Shown piece after piece: positions 43,636 to 54,880 of a stretch of DNA of 64,000 bases (within the stretch, counting starts at the first letter, position 1; the number at the start of each line of letters is the position of its first letter). The stretch is from Anaerolineae bacterium (GTDB lineage Bacteria; Chloroflexota; Anaerolineae; Aggregatilineales; UBA2796): the NCBI GenBank assembly GCA_019637615.1, contig JAHBVJ010000024.1, positions 1 through 64,000 of the forward strand. Reading direction: 5' to 3'. The notes under the pieces are model-generated. The model was not told the DNA's origin, searched no databases, and was given only the letters and a program-made list of their open reading frames with translations. The translations under genes and the position numbers were made by a program.

Positions 43636-44376
43636 ATGCAATTAGTTCACACCGAATCGCTCACCAAGACATATGGCGACGTGGATCATCCGGTTCATGC
43701 CGTTAACGGGGTCAGTTTTGACGTAAAAGAAGGCGAGTTCGTCGCCATCATGGGGCCGAGCGGCTCCGGCAAAAGCACGCTGTTGTATATGCTCGGTGGG
43801 CTAGACCACCCGACTAGCGGCAAAGTATTTCTACGCGGCAAAGACCTCGGTACGCTGAATGATGATGCGCTGTCGCAGATGCGCCGCGCGGAGATCGGGT
43901 TCGTGTTTCAGTTCTTCAACCTGATTCCCGTCCTAACCGCGCGCGAAAATGCCGCCATGCCGATGATCCTTGATGGCGTGCCCCGCGCTGAGGCACTGCG
44001 TCGGGCGGATGAAGCGCTGGACAAGGTGGGCATCGGTGACCGCAAGACGCACCGCCCTGCTGAGCTATCCGGCGGTCAGCAGCAACGCGTGGCGCTAGCA
44101 CGGGCGTTGGTCAACAACCCGCCGTTGATTCTGGGCGACGAACCTACCGGCAACCTCGACTCGCGTTCCAGCGAGGAAGTTGTCACACTGCTGCGGCGTG
44201 CCACCGACGACTGGGGACGCAGCATCATTTTAGTCACGCACGACCCACGTATCGCGGCGCATTCTGACCGTATCGTGTTCTTGAAAGACGGTCAGGTCGT
44301 GGATGAAAATAAACTCAAGGGGCAAGGTAACGCCGACCAGATTCGCGATCAACTTAGCAAGATCGCCGTCCACTGA
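43636..44376 (+). CDS. ABC transporter ATP-binding protein (MacB/LolD type)
   Basis: The 246-residue ATPase has Walker A GPSGSGKST, Q-loop FVFQFFNLIPVL, signature LSGGQQQRVALARAL, Walker B LILGDEPTGNLD and H-loop LVTHD. The short length and the NLDSRSSEEV stretch after Walker B are typical of MacB/LolD-type transporters. It precedes the FtsX-type permease gene by 20 bp. With PadR it forms an efflux or envelope-remodelling operon. Confidence 0.95.
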   Translation: MQLVHTESLTKTYGDVDHPVHAVNGVSFDVKEGEFVAIMGPSGSGKSTLLYMLGGLDHPTSGKVFLRGKDLGTLNDDALSQMRRAEIGFVFQFFNLIPVLTARENAAMPMILDGVPRAEALRRADEALDKVGIGDRKTHRPAELSGGQQQRVALARALVNNPPLILGDEPTGNLDSRSSEEVVTLLRRATDDWGRSIILVTHDPRIAAHSDRIVFLKDGQVVDENKLKGQGNADQIRDQLSKIAVH

Positions 44377-44396
44377 GCAGAAAGGCAAGGCCGATC

Positions 44397-46967
44397 ATGT
44401 TATCCAAATATTTATCCATGTGGCGTCAAGCGGCGGTCATGGCGTTCTACTATCTTAGCGGACGCAAACTGCGCACGACGCTGACCACGCTGGCGATTGT
44501 TTTCGGCGTCGCTCTAATCTTCGCCATGAACACCACGCTCCCCGGGGCGCTGGAGAACTTTCAGAGCACGATGAGTGCGGGTGCTGGCACAGCTGACCTG
44601 AGTATCAGCCGCGAGACGGGCGAGTCGTTTGAGCCGGAAGCTGTGCTCAAGACGATAGCGGGCGTCAATGGCGTGAAGGCCGTCACGGGCGTGCTACGCC
44701 GTCAGATCAACCTGCCGAGCTTGGGCAGCGAAGGCTCGATCGGTTCGGCTAACCAGATCGAACTCATCGGCATTGATCCCACGACATCCGAAGCCGTGCG
44801 TCAGCATGTGGCGAGCGAAGGTGTTTTCCTGCAACCGGGCGACACGGGCAAAGCCATTGTGCCAGCTTCTATCGCGCAGTTCGCACCCAGCCTGAAAGTT
44901 GGCACGACGCTTCCACTGATTACGGCGGGCGGCCTCAAGCTATACACGGTCGTCGGCTTTTTGGCGCAGCAGACCGCTTCAACCTCGCCGCAAATCATGA
45001 TTACGCTGAGCGATGCGCAAGCCGCGTTCAATCAACCCGGCCTGATCAACAGCGTCGATGTGGCGCTGCAACCGGGCGCAGATCAAGATAGCGTCAAAGA
45101 GGCCATCAGCAGCGCACTTAACACGGCGTTCGGCACGGGCTATATCCTGAGCGCGCCAACCGCCAGTCTGGACATCTATTCCGCCTTACAAATGGGCTAT
45201 GCCATGTTCAACCTGATGGGGTTACTGGCGCTGTTCCTTGGTGCATTCTTGATCTTCAACACGTTCCGCACTGTGGTGCTGGAACGCCGTCATGATTTCG
45301 CCATGCTGCGGGCAATTGGCGCTACGCGCAGCCAGCTCACCCAGATCATTTTGATCGAGAGCTTGCTGCAAGGGCTAATCGGCACGGTGATCGGCATCCT
45401 CGTCGGCTACTTGCTGGCGCAAGGCGTCAATGCTGGCGTCGGCAGTATGATCGACAAGTATATACGCAACTTCCATCTGACAGTCTCGTTCCGCCCGGAT
45501 GCGGTGCTTGGTGCGTTCGCGCTGGGAACCCTGACTACCTTGATCGCAGGTTATTGGCCTGCTCGCAGCGCCAGCAAAATGTCCCCAATCGAGGGTTTGC
45601 AGCCTGCTCGCACGGCGGATGTCCGACGCGCAGCACGTTGGGGGTTGATCACGGGCGTAGGCATTTCGGTGTTAGCGACGATCATGCTGGTCGCCAGTGA
45701 CAAGACCTCTACGCTCGGCGCGGTGCTGCTGCTGATCGGCATTATCATCGCAGCTCCAGCTCTTGTGATGCCAGTCGCGCAGTTGTTTGGCCCGCTGCTG
45801 TCAGTGTGGTTCATGCGTGAAGGTGACTTGGCGAGCCGCAACCTGACGCGTCAACCGGGGCGTGCAGCCATCACAGCGAGCACGCTGATGATCGGATTGG
45901 CCTCGCTGATCATGATCGCCGCGCTTGTGACGAGCATGGGTGACCTGATCACCAATTTGTCGTCGCGCACCTTCTCGGCGGATATTGTGGTCATGCCACA
46001 ATCGTTGGCGGTCTATAACAACGTGTTAGGTGCCGACCAGTCGTTGGAAGACAAGATCAAAGCCCTACCGGGAGTGGAGCGGGTGGCTGGTCTGCGCTAC
46101 GCCTCGACCAAACTGAACGGCAAGAGCACGCAAATTCTGGGCATCGATCCAGTTGTCTATGCGCAGAAAAATCCGTTGGAATTCAACGTAGGCAACCCTG
46201 ACGAAGCGTTTACGGCGCTATCGAGTGGTCGCGCCGCGATTGTGAATTCGATACTGGCGAAGGCGTCCAACCTGAGCGTGGGTAGCGACGTGACGGTGGA
46301 AACGCCAAGCGGAATGCAAACCTACCGCGTGGTGGGCGTTGCCGACGATATCCTGACCTTCAAACTGAATACCGTGTTCATCTCGCACGCGGATATGGCG
46401 ACCGACTTCCACAAGACGGAAGACATCATGATGACGGTTGACGTTAAGGAAGGTGCGGATAAAGCTACTGTATTGGCTGCCGTTCAAGAGGCGCTGAAGG
46501 ATTATCCGCAGTTCACCGCCAGCGATTCGAGCGCTTATGGGGAGACACTGCGACAGACGACGATGGCAGCTTTCGTGATGTTCTACGCCATCGCCTTCAT
46601 CATCCTGATCCCGACGGCACTTGGTCTGCTCAACACGCTGACAATTAACGTGCTGGAACGCACCCGCGAAATCGCGGTCGTGCGGGCAGTCGGCGGCAGC
46701 AAGACACAGGTACGCCGCATCGTGACGGCGGAAGCGCTGCTGCTCGGTCTGTTCGGAGCGGCGACGGGCGTGCTGACAGGTGTAGCGATGAGCTACGGGT
46801 TTATCGCCGCCTTCGCCACCATCGGCTGGAAGATGCCGTACCAGTTCCCGCTGATGGGCATCATCGCCGCGATCATCATCGGTGTGCTGATGGCGCTGTT
46901 TGCCAGCATTTTGCCAGCACGCAATGCTGCCAAACTGGACATCATCCGCGCGTTGCAGTTCGAATAA
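44397..46967 (+). CDS. ABC transporter permease, double FtsX/MacB type
   Basis: 856 residues with an N-terminal helix (about 28-48), a MacB-like periplasmic core, and two FtsX modules. Helix groups lie near 265-400 (FNLMGLLALFLGAFLIFNTFR, RRHDFAMLRAIGATRSQL) and at the C-terminus (ERTREIAVVRAVGGSKTQVRR). A second periplasmic domain stands between. This single-chain double permease would pair with the ATPase encoded upstream. Transporters of this type move substrates within or out of the envelope by mechanotransmission rather than through a channel. The substrate is unknown. Confidence 0.92.
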   Translation: MLSKYLSMWRQAAVMAFYYLSGRKLRTTLTTLAIVFGVALIFAMNTTLPGALENFQSTMSAGAGTADLSISRETGESFEPEAVLKTIAGVNGVKAVTGVLRRQINLPSLGSEGSIGSANQIELIGIDPTTSEAVRQHVASEGVFLQPGDTGKAIVPASIAQFAPSLKVGTTLPLITAGGLKLYTVVGFLAQQTASTSPQIMITLSDAQAAFNQPGLINSVDVALQPGADQDSVKEAISSALNTAFGTGYILSAPTASLDIYSALQMGYAMFNLMGLLALFLGAFLIFNTFRTVVLERRHDFAMLRAIGATRSQLTQIILIESLLQGLIGTVIGILVGYLLAQGVNAGVGSMIDKYIRNFHLTVSFRPDAVLGAFALGTLTTLIAGYWPARSASKMSPIEGLQPARTADVRRAARWGLITGVGISVLATIMLVASDKTSTLGAVLLLIGIIIAAPALVMPVAQLFGPLLSVWFMREGDLASRNLTRQPGRAAITASTLMIGLASLIMIAALVTSMGDLITNLSSRTFSADIVVMPQSLAVYNNVLGADQSLEDKIKALPGVERVAGLRYASTKLNGKSTQILGIDPVVYAQKNPLEFNVGNPDEAFTALSSGRAAIVNSILAKASNLSVGSDVTVETPSGMQTYRVVGVADDILTFKLNTVFISHADMATDFHKTEDIMMTVDVKEGADKATVLAAVQEALKDYPQFTASDSSAYGETLRQTTMAAFVMFYAIAFIILIPTALGLLNTLTINVLERTREIAVVRAVGGSKTQVRRIVTAEALLLGLFGAATGVLTGVAMSYGFIAAFATIGWKMPYQFPLMGIIAAIIIGVLMALFASILPARNAAKLDIIRALQFE

Positions 46968-47050
46968 CGCCGTGAGCGTTCGGTTCACTCCAAATCTGTC
47001 GCGAGGATTGCAGCAGATGCAATCCTCGCGAGATTTACAGACACTGACCC

Positions 47051-47078
47051 TTGAAAGGGCATGGGAGTATGGTATTAT
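47051..47078 (+). promoter_or_regulatory. 16S rRNA promoter P1
   Basis: CTGACCC then TTGAAA (47051-47056), 16-bp spacer, TATTAT (47073-47078). Confidence 0.6.
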
Positions 47079-47170
47079 TCGCAGGCACTTGCGGATGAGG
47101 ACGCACTCACGAGCAGTGCCGGAATGTCAAAGTTAGCAAATCTAACTTACAACAAACCAAAAACTGACCC

Positions 47171-47198
47171 TTGCAAAACAAACTGAGTGTGCTAAACT
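47171..47198 (+). promoter_or_regulatory. 16S rRNA promoter P2
   Basis: CTGACCC then TTGCAA (47171-47176), 16-bp spacer, TAAACT (47193-47198). It lies exactly 120 bp after P1 and shares the CTGACCCTTG core, which supports both calls. Confidence 0.65.
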
Positions 47199-47271
47199 GA
47201 TAACACGCTCGACTGAACAAGGGCGACTACGAACGGAAACGTTGGTAGAGACAAGCGAAGACGAAAGAGCG

Positions 47272-47299
47272 ACCGACAGCGCAAGCGGGTCGGTTTTTT
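47272..47299 (+). terminator. Terminator-like hairpin in the 16S leader
   Basis: ACCGAC pairs with GTCGGT, extended by GC/GC closed with a GCAA tetraloop, and is followed by TTTTTT. It stands between P2 and the mature 16S, so it must be read through (antitermination) or used as an attenuator. Confidence 0.7.
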
Positions 47300-47315
47300 G
47301 TCGGGAAGTCAGCAC

Positions 47316-47343
47316 CTTAACAAGTGAATAGTGAGAAGCAAGC
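47316..47343 (+). other. 5' arm of the pre-16S processing stem
   Basis: The 28 nt beginning CTTAACAAGTGAATAG are complementary at 26 positions to 49053-49080 on the far side of the 16S gene. They form the RNase III-type stem. Confidence 0.85.
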
Positions 47344-47419
47344 ACAGCAGAAATCAAGTGCAAACAAGGAATGAACCTCCGCAGGACGAGGTGACGCAAG
47401 TCACTCACCTGTAAACAAT

Positions 47420-48914
<1,495 letters not shown>

Positions 48915-49052
48915 TGGATACCTGAGCAAGTCGCGTGCGCGAAAACGCACGCTGGGAGTGAAAGGCTACGAGTACCTCCCGCGCTCGAACATCCATCAAC
49001 AGCGTCCTAATCAGACCTGTCTAAACAACCTACCGCACATGATCCTGTCCAC

Positions 49053-49080
49053 GCTTCCTTCTCACTATTCACTCGTTAAG
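49053..49080 (+). other. 3' arm of the pre-16S processing stem
   Basis: Complementary to 47316-47343 at 26 of 28 positions. It ends 6 nt before the terminator, so the precursor contains 16S only. Confidence 0.85.
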
Positions 49081-49085
49081 TACCC

Positions 49086-49113
49086 AAAAGCGATGTCCAT
49101 CCATCGCTTTTTT
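49086..49113 (+). terminator. Terminator of the 16S unit
   Basis: AAAAGCGATG and CATCGCTTTT form a 10-bp stem with a 6-nt loop and a T6 tract. Confidence 0.9.
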
Positions 49114-49150
49114 GTTGCCTCCTGCCCGTAAATAAGCAGAAAACTCACTC

Positions 49151-49178
49151 TTGCGAGCAGAGAGGTTCGTGATACAAT
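49151..49178 (+). promoter_or_regulatory. Promoter of tRNA-Ile
   Basis: TTGCGA (49151-49156), 16-bp spacer, TACAAT (49173-49178), 13 bp before the tRNA. Confidence 0.65.
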
Positions 49179-49190
49179 AGGCATCTCTTC

Positions 49191-49264
49191 GGGCGAGTAG
49201 CTCAGTTGGTTAGAGCATCCGGCTGATAACCGGAAGGTCACAGGTTCGAGTCCTGTCTCGCCCA
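49191..49264 (+). tRNA. tRNA-Ile (GAT anticodon)
   Basis: The 74-nt cloverleaf has acceptor GGGCGAG/CTCGCCC, D-arm GCTCAGTTGGTTAGAGC, anticodon loop CTGATAA with GAT at 49225-49227, and TpsiC arm ACAGG-TTCGAGT-CCTGT. The 3' CCA is not encoded. It has its own promoter and terminator and is not part of an rRNA spacer. Confidence 0.97.
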
Positions 49265-49282
49265 CCTACCATGAAGTATTGT

Positions 49283-49310
49283 AAACCAGTGTGTTGAACA
49301 CTGGTTTTTT
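49283..49310 (+). terminator. Terminator of tRNA-Ile
   Basis: AACCAGTGT and ACACTGGTT enclose a 5-nt loop, followed by a T6 run. Confidence 0.9.
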
Positions 49311-49359
49311 GTTTTCTGACGCCTTTAGGATTATCCACTGCACTAGCGCTGCACGAACA

Positions 49360-52032
49360 CTAAATGAGGCGGTTATCACGTGCGGCAGCGATGGCTTGCG
49401 TACGACTGTGAACGTCTAGTTTGAGGAAAATGTTGTTTAGATGCTTTTTGACTGTACCAATGCTTACCACAAGCCGTTCCGCGATCTCACGATTAGATGC
49501 GCCGCCCGCAATGAGGCGCAGCACTTCAAGTTCACGCTCACTGAGGGATTCTCCGAGTGCATCTGATTGGAAAATAGGCGCGACACTAGGTTCAGAAGCT
49601 TCAAACGCCTTGAGCAGCCTATCTGTATAAGTCGTTCGCCCATTTCTCATACTTACTGCACGCACCAATGGCGCTATTGATTCCCCCATATCGACAAAGA
49701 CACGAAAGAAGCCTGCTGGTTCCGCCAGTTTCAGGGCAGTGGCAAGGGTACGTACGGCTTCGTCCCGTTGTCCAGCAGAGGTTAGCATTAGCGCTTCGAG
49801 ACACGACATTTTGAGAAAACAAACGAGAGGTTTGGATGCCGCTAACGAAGAACGCAACTGTTCCAGCAGGGGAGTGGCTTCCCCAAAATTAGCACTGGCA
49901 CCCTCCTCAACCAAGGCGCGAAGCCGTTCTAACTGGAGCGTTAACACCACTAACGGGTTAGTATGATAATGCGTAGGCGTCGTCGCTTGTCTCAATAGCG
50001 CATAGACTTCGTGATTTACCCAGAGATGCGTCACCAGCGGCGTTGTCAATCGTGCTGGAATTAATGGGAAATCTTCCAAAATTCGTCGGATTGCTTGCAC
50101 TATTGGTTGCAAAGCGGCCTGATCTCCGCTCAATGCGTGTATCCGAAACAGAATGGAATAGCCAATCAAAGCTCCATCCGGGAGCGTGTCATCACAGATG
50201 GTGACACATCTCGCTGCTGAAGCAAGCGCTTCTTGCAAGCGATTAGCTTCGAACTGGATCGCAGCCAATTCTGCAAAGACGGCACCCACGATCGGCAGAA
50301 AATCCCGCTTTGTGGCTTCCGCTTTGTCCAAAATAGATAGACAGATGGATTCAGCATCATGCAATTTCCCTTCGATAATAAAGGATTCCACAAGTCTGAA
50401 CATCGCGTTGATCACTAAAGTAACATCGCCAGCCGCTTGACCAATATCGATAACTTGGCTGTACGCTGCACGAGAATCCTCATAGCGGTTTTGTCGCTCA
50501 TACGCACCGCCCTTTATCCGCAGCGCTCGTGCCCGCAACTGAAAGTGCTGCTCAGGGATGCGTTGAAGCGTGTATTCTGCCGCCTCAATCGCACGTCCAA
50601 GATTATTACTCCTAACTGCGATCAGCCCTTCGATCATATCTGCCCGTGCCAACAGTTCTTCCACATTCGCAGGCTGAGGATTCATCGCTGCCAAAGCCGC
50701 ACGTCCCAACTGAGCCTGCTTTTCCGCCATAGTAGCGTCGCCAATAATGGCATACTGCTGACCGAGTTCGATCGCTAACAGGGGATAATGACGCATCACG
50801 TCATCGGGGATTTGCTTGGCTCGTCGTATCCACTGATCACCCCAACTATCGACAGGATATTTCCTACATGACTCCTCTAGGATCGTTGCGGCTGAGGCAA
50901 AGTCGCGGGCGCTGATAGCGTGGCTGATGGATTCATCAATCAACCCCTCCCTAGCAAACCACTGACTAGCACGCCGATGCAATTCTTCGATCTCCGCTTT
51001 TGACATCACTATCTGAAGGCGTTTGCGGAGCATATCGCCAAACAGATGGTGAAAGCGATACCAGTTGCGTTCATCATCGAGCGAAATCAAAAATAGATTG
51101 CCCCGTTCAATCTGCTCGATCATGGCTTGTCCGTCGGTTCTGCCCGCCACCGCATCACAGAGAGCACCACACATACGATTCAGGATCGAGGTTTGCAGCA
51201 AAAAAGCTTGTAAATCATCGGACTGGAGATCGAGCACTTCTTCCGTCAAATAATCAAGGATAAAGCGATGGCTACCGGTAAAGGCCGAGATGAAACTGGC
51301 AAGGTCATTGCGCCCTTTCATGGCTAACGCTGCCAGTTGTAGCCCAGCAATCCATCCTTCTGTGCGTGCCTCCAATTCCGCCACCTGCTGTAGATTCAGC
51401 GTGATACCGAGCATTTGCCACAAGAATAAGGACGCTTCTTCCTGCGTGAAACGCAAGTCATCCGCGCGAATCTCGGTGAGTTGGTCACGCCCGCGTAGAC
51501 GAGATAGTGGCAGGGGTGGATCTTCACGGCTGATGATCAAGATGCGCATCTGCGAAGGCAAATGATCGAGCAAAAAGGCTAACGCCTCATGCACCTTCGG
51601 GTTCGTGATGAGGTGATAATCATCCAAAGCCAACACAAATCGGTTGGGATATGGTTCTAGCTGACTAATTAAGGTTGTTAACATCGCCTTGGGAGGTACT
51701 TGGGGTGGTTGCAGCAGCGACAGCATAGTTTCACTTTCGCTGATGTCTATCGTAGTAAGGGCACAGACGAGATATGTTAAGAAGCGGTTGAGGTCGTTAT
51801 CGTCTTCATCCAAAGCTACCCATGCGATCGGCACATCTTTGTTGGGTGCAGCACTGAGCCATTCGCTCAACAAAGTCGTCTTGCCAAATCCCGCCGGGGC
51901 GCAGATTAGTGTGAGACGACGGCTCAGACCGCTATCGAATCGCCTAACCAAACGGGGACGGGCGACCAGATCGGTACGCACCGACGGGATGGTCAACTTC
52001 GTTTGCAGCAGGTTGGGTACTGATGCAAGCAC
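49360..52032 (-). CDS. MalT-type LuxR-family transcriptional activator (1)
   Basis: 890 residues in the MalT/LAL layout. A STAND ATPase has Walker A GFGKTTLLSEWL and Walker B-like RFVLALDDYHLI, then a winged-helix region (YLTEEVLDLQSDDLQAFLLQ) and TPR-like helices from about 350 to 800. The C-terminal LuxR HTH (about 825-885) reads LSERELEVLRLIAGGASNREIA, then VSIGTVKKHLNNIFLKL. Ligand binding and ATP drive oligomerisation and promoter activation in this family. The start is GTG with AGGGGGA upstream. Its HTH is almost identical to that of the next paralogue. Together they head the hydrolase cluster and probably read its repeated operator. Confidence 0.9.
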   Translation of the reverse strand: MLASVPNLLQTKLTIPSVRTDLVARPRLVRRFDSGLSRRLTLICAPAGFGKTTLLSEWLSAAPNKDVPIAWVALDEDDNDLNRFLTYLVCALTTIDISESETMLSLLQPPQVPPKAMLTTLISQLEPYPNRFVLALDDYHLITNPKVHEALAFLLDHLPSQMRILIISREDPPLPLSRLRGRDQLTEIRADDLRFTQEEASLFLWQMLGITLNLQQVAELEARTEGWIAGLQLAALAMKGRNDLASFISAFTGSHRFILDYLTEEVLDLQSDDLQAFLLQTSILNRMCGALCDAVAGRTDGQAMIEQIERGNLFLISLDDERNWYRFHHLFGDMLRKRLQIVMSKAEIEELHRRASQWFAREGLIDESISHAISARDFASAATILEESCRKYPVDSWGDQWIRRAKQIPDDVMRHYPLLAIELGQQYAIIGDATMAEKQAQLGRAALAAMNPQPANVEELLARADMIEGLIAVRSNNLGRAIEAAEYTLQRIPEQHFQLRARALRIKGGAYERQNRYEDSRAAYSQVIDIGQAAGDVTLVINAMFRLVESFIIEGKLHDAESICLSILDKAEATKRDFLPIVGAVFAELAAIQFEANRLQEALASAARCVTICDDTLPDGALIGYSILFRIHALSGDQAALQPIVQAIRRILEDFPLIPARLTTPLVTHLWVNHEVYALLRQATTPTHYHTNPLVVLTLQLERLRALVEEGASANFGEATPLLEQLRSSLAASKPLVCFLKMSCLEALMLTSAGQRDEAVRTLATALKLAEPAGFFRVFVDMGESIAPLVRAVSMRNGRTTYTDRLLKAFEASEPSVAPIFQSDALGESLSERELEVLRLIAGGASNREIAERLVVSIGTVKKHLNNIFLKLDVHSRTQAIAAARDNRLI

Positions 52033-52071
52033 AGATTCCCCCTTATCTCCGAAGGTAGATAACTGTAGCTA

Positions 52072-52100
52072 ACTATACTATTTGACCAAATTCAATACAA
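52072..52100 (-). promoter_or_regulatory. Promoter of the first LuxR regulator
   Basis: On the minus strand: TTGTAT (52100-52095), 17-bp spacer, TATAGT (52077-52072), 40 bp before the GTG start. Confidence 0.6.
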
Positions 52101-52119
52101 TTACTTCAGCACAAACGCG

Positions 52120-54810
52120 CTAAATAAGATGGTTGTCTCGCGCGGCGGCAATGGCTTGTGTACGGCTGTGGGCATCTAATTTGAGGAAAATGTTGTTCAG
52201 GTGTTTTTTGACGGTGCCGATACTGACCACAAGGCGTTCCGCGATCTCGCGGTTGGACGCACCATCCGCAAGTAGACGCAGCACGTCAAGTTCACGCTCG
52301 CTGAGAGGTTCGATATCGCTGGTAATGCGCTGTTGGGGTGGACTGATATTGACTGCTGGCTTCACCTTCTCAAAATCGAAAGCAGCCAATAACTTCGTGA
52401 CGTAATCCGGTGCGATGTCATGAGTCTGAGCCGCACGCAGCAAATCTCGCATCGGTATGCCTTCATCGACAAAAATACGCACATAGCCTTCGGATTGGGC
52501 TAAGGATAGTGCATAGGCCAGCGTTTCGAGCGCGTTGCCCTTGTTTCCTTGTTCATGGTATGCAAGTGCTTGGAGTACGCAAATCGCGATGACCCGTCCG
52601 TTGCGCTTGGCACTGAGTGCTGCTGAGAATAGGCGTCCCAAGAGGTCTTGCGCTTCGTGCAACCGACCTTGTGCCATCTGAATGCGAGCAAGAGTTAGGT
52701 GCTCGTATTCTAGGGCAGGGTTAAGTGGATCGTGCGCAGTTGGTTCGATGCTCCGCGCCCATGCAGCAGCGGCAGCGAGATCGCCTTGCTTAAGCCATAA
52801 CCACACTTGCCATACATCTTGTGCCACAAAAGTCTGCTTCAGATCATCGGTTTTCGCTATCGCCACTGCCTGCTGCATCAACTTCTGCGCTTCAGCATGT
52901 TCGCCTTGCAGCCACTTCAACCGCGCCATCATCACACAGCCATCGATGGTAAACCGCTTTAACTCGTATCCCTCGAAGATGCGATAGGCTTCCGTAACAT
53001 CCGCCAAAGCACCATCCAGATCGTTTTGCTCGTAGCGCACATAACTGCGGTCAAACTGCGCCTGCGCCTTCGATCTCGGCACGATGCCGTGGTGCAAAAG
53101 CTGCTCCGCCGTGGTTAGGGCTAGTCGCAATGCGCCCCGAATCAGGTACATTCTTGCCAGTTGGGACAAGCCAATCATCAGAGTGAACGAATCTTTTGCT
53201 TGCTCACTTAAGTGAATAGACTCTTTCAAGCAGCGTTCAGCTTCATCCATCTCACCATTTGAGGTGTAATACGCAATGCCGATCATTGCATAAGCCCAAG
53301 CACGCCAGTACAAATCGGACTCTGGTAGTTGCGCAAGAGCGCTATTTCCTGCCGCAATGGTGACATCGCCAGCGTAACCTAGCAGTAGCGAAACCGTCGC
53401 TCGGATGGCAGCGGCCTGCCCCAAGAGCGCGCTGTGCTCATCCGCATCCGCAACCAAGCTATGATTTAGCAGGCTTTGTTCCACATCCGACAGGTGATTT
53501 TCGGCTTCGACATAGGCATCCGTCATAGTCAGCATGAACGCATAAGTCAAGCCAAGCCTTGGGCGGGATTGGAGCGCCGCAATGGGTAGCGCCTTCAGCC
53601 AACGCAGCAATGTTGCCAGTTCGCCGTGAATTCGCACGCGTTCACCGTGCCGCTCGATCAACTGCGCCGCACGCAAGCTATCTTGTGCTGCAAGGGCATG
53701 TTCCACCGCTTCCGTTACCCACCCATTCTGTTCGTACCACAGGCTGGCGCGGCGGTGTAGTTCCGGAATAGCGTCGGCGTGTGATTGCCGCAAATGTCTG
53801 CGCAGCACACCGCCAAACAGATGGTGATAGCGATACCAGTAGCGATCATCATCAAGGGCGATCAAAAACAGATTGCCGTGCTCGATCAGTTCCAACATGT
53901 GCTGCCCATCGTCCCGACCGGTCACGGCATCACAGAGGGCACCGCACATGCGATTCAGGATCGAAGTTTGCAGCAAAAAGGTCTGAATATCGGCAGACTG
54001 AAGCCCAAGCACTTCTTCCGTAAGGTAGTCAAGGACGAAGCGATGGCTGCCCGTAAAAGCCGAGATGAACCCCGCGAGATCATTGCGTCCCTTCATTGCC
54101 AGCGCCGCTAGTTGCAGTCCAGCGATCCACCCTTCGGTGCGGCTTTCCAAATCCTTGATTTGATCAGCGCTCAAGGTAACGCCTACCATTTGCGCGAGAA
54201 ACTCCCGCGCCTCCTCCGGTGAGAAACGTAGATCGTCTGCGCGTATCTCTGCCAGCTGGGCACGCCCGCGCAGCCGCGCAAACGGTAGTGGTGGGTCTTC
54301 ACGGCTGATGATGACGATATGCATCTGCGGCGGGAGGTGATCTAGCAAGAACATCACCGCTTCATGAACTGACGGCGCAGTGATGAAGTGGTAGTCATCC
54401 AACACCAGCACGAGCAGATTGGAAAAACTTTCTAGACGGCTGATCAGGGCGGTCAGGACTACTCTCGGTGGGGATGGCTGCGGTGAGTACAGCAGCGACA
54501 GCACCTCATTGACATCGATGTTACTGACATTCGCAAGGGCGAAAACAAGGTAGGTGAGAAATCGCGACGGGTCATTATCATCTTCGTCCAGCGACAGCCA
54601 AGCCAGCGGTACCAACTTCCCCGCTTCCGAATCTAGCCATTCTCCCAGCAGCGTCGTCTTGCCGTAACCAGCAGGCGCACAGATGAGTGTGAGGGGATGT
54701 TTCAAACTGGCGCTGAATTGTTGGATCAGGCGTGCGCGCGGTACGTGCGTAACACGAATAGGCGGAGGGGTCAGCTTGGTCTGTAATATTTCTGACGCCG
54801 ACGCGACCAT
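52120..54810 (-). CDS. MalT-type LuxR-family transcriptional activator (2)
   Basis: A paralogue of the gene at 49360, about 896 residues from the ATG at 54810 (MVASASEILQTKL). This start aligns with the N-terminus of the first copy; the frame stays open 13 codons further back. Walker A is GYGKTTLLGEWL, Walker B-like LLVLVLDDYHFI. A TPR region follows, and a C-terminal HTH with the same recognition helix (SNREIAERLVVSIGTVKKHL). The sensor halves differ more than the ATPase and HTH parts, which suggests different ligands and a shared DNA target. It diverges from the RDD operon, with one operator copy between them. Confidence 0.9.
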   Translation of the reverse strand: MVASASEILQTKLTPPPIRVTHVPRARLIQQFSASLKHPLTLICAPAGYGKTTLLGEWLDSEAGKLVPLAWLSLDEDDNDPSRFLTYLVFALANVSNIDVNEVLSLLYSPQPSPPRVVLTALISRLESFSNLLVLVLDDYHFITAPSVHEAVMFLLDHLPPQMHIVIISREDPPLPFARLRGRAQLAEIRADDLRFSPEEAREFLAQMVGVTLSADQIKDLESRTEGWIAGLQLAALAMKGRNDLAGFISAFTGSHRFVLDYLTEEVLGLQSADIQTFLLQTSILNRMCGALCDAVTGRDDGQHMLELIEHGNLFLIALDDDRYWYRYHHLFGGVLRRHLRQSHADAIPELHRRASLWYEQNGWVTEAVEHALAAQDSLRAAQLIERHGERVRIHGELATLLRWLKALPIAALQSRPRLGLTYAFMLTMTDAYVEAENHLSDVEQSLLNHSLVADADEHSALLGQAAAIRATVSLLLGYAGDVTIAAGNSALAQLPESDLYWRAWAYAMIGIAYYTSNGEMDEAERCLKESIHLSEQAKDSFTLMIGLSQLARMYLIRGALRLALTTAEQLLHHGIVPRSKAQAQFDRSYVRYEQNDLDGALADVTEAYRIFEGYELKRFTIDGCVMMARLKWLQGEHAEAQKLMQQAVAIAKTDDLKQTFVAQDVWQVWLWLKQGDLAAAAAWARSIEPTAHDPLNPALEYEHLTLARIQMAQGRLHEAQDLLGRLFSAALSAKRNGRVIAICVLQALAYHEQGNKGNALETLAYALSLAQSEGYVRIFVDEGIPMRDLLRAAQTHDIAPDYVTKLLAAFDFEKVKPAVNISPPQQRITSDIEPLSERELDVLRLLADGASNREIAERLVVSIGTVKKHLNNIFLKLDAHSRTQAIAAARDNHLI

Positions 54811-54880
54811 ACGATTATCCCAACCCAATAAATTGTGGAAGTTTAACATCTGACTTAACTTGAAGACAAGCCAACTCGAA

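Noticed and set aside
49065..49265. Minus-strand frame starting MGETGLEPVTFRLSAG over the tRNA
   Set aside because: It is the antisense of tRNA-Ile, a well-known false protein call in databases.
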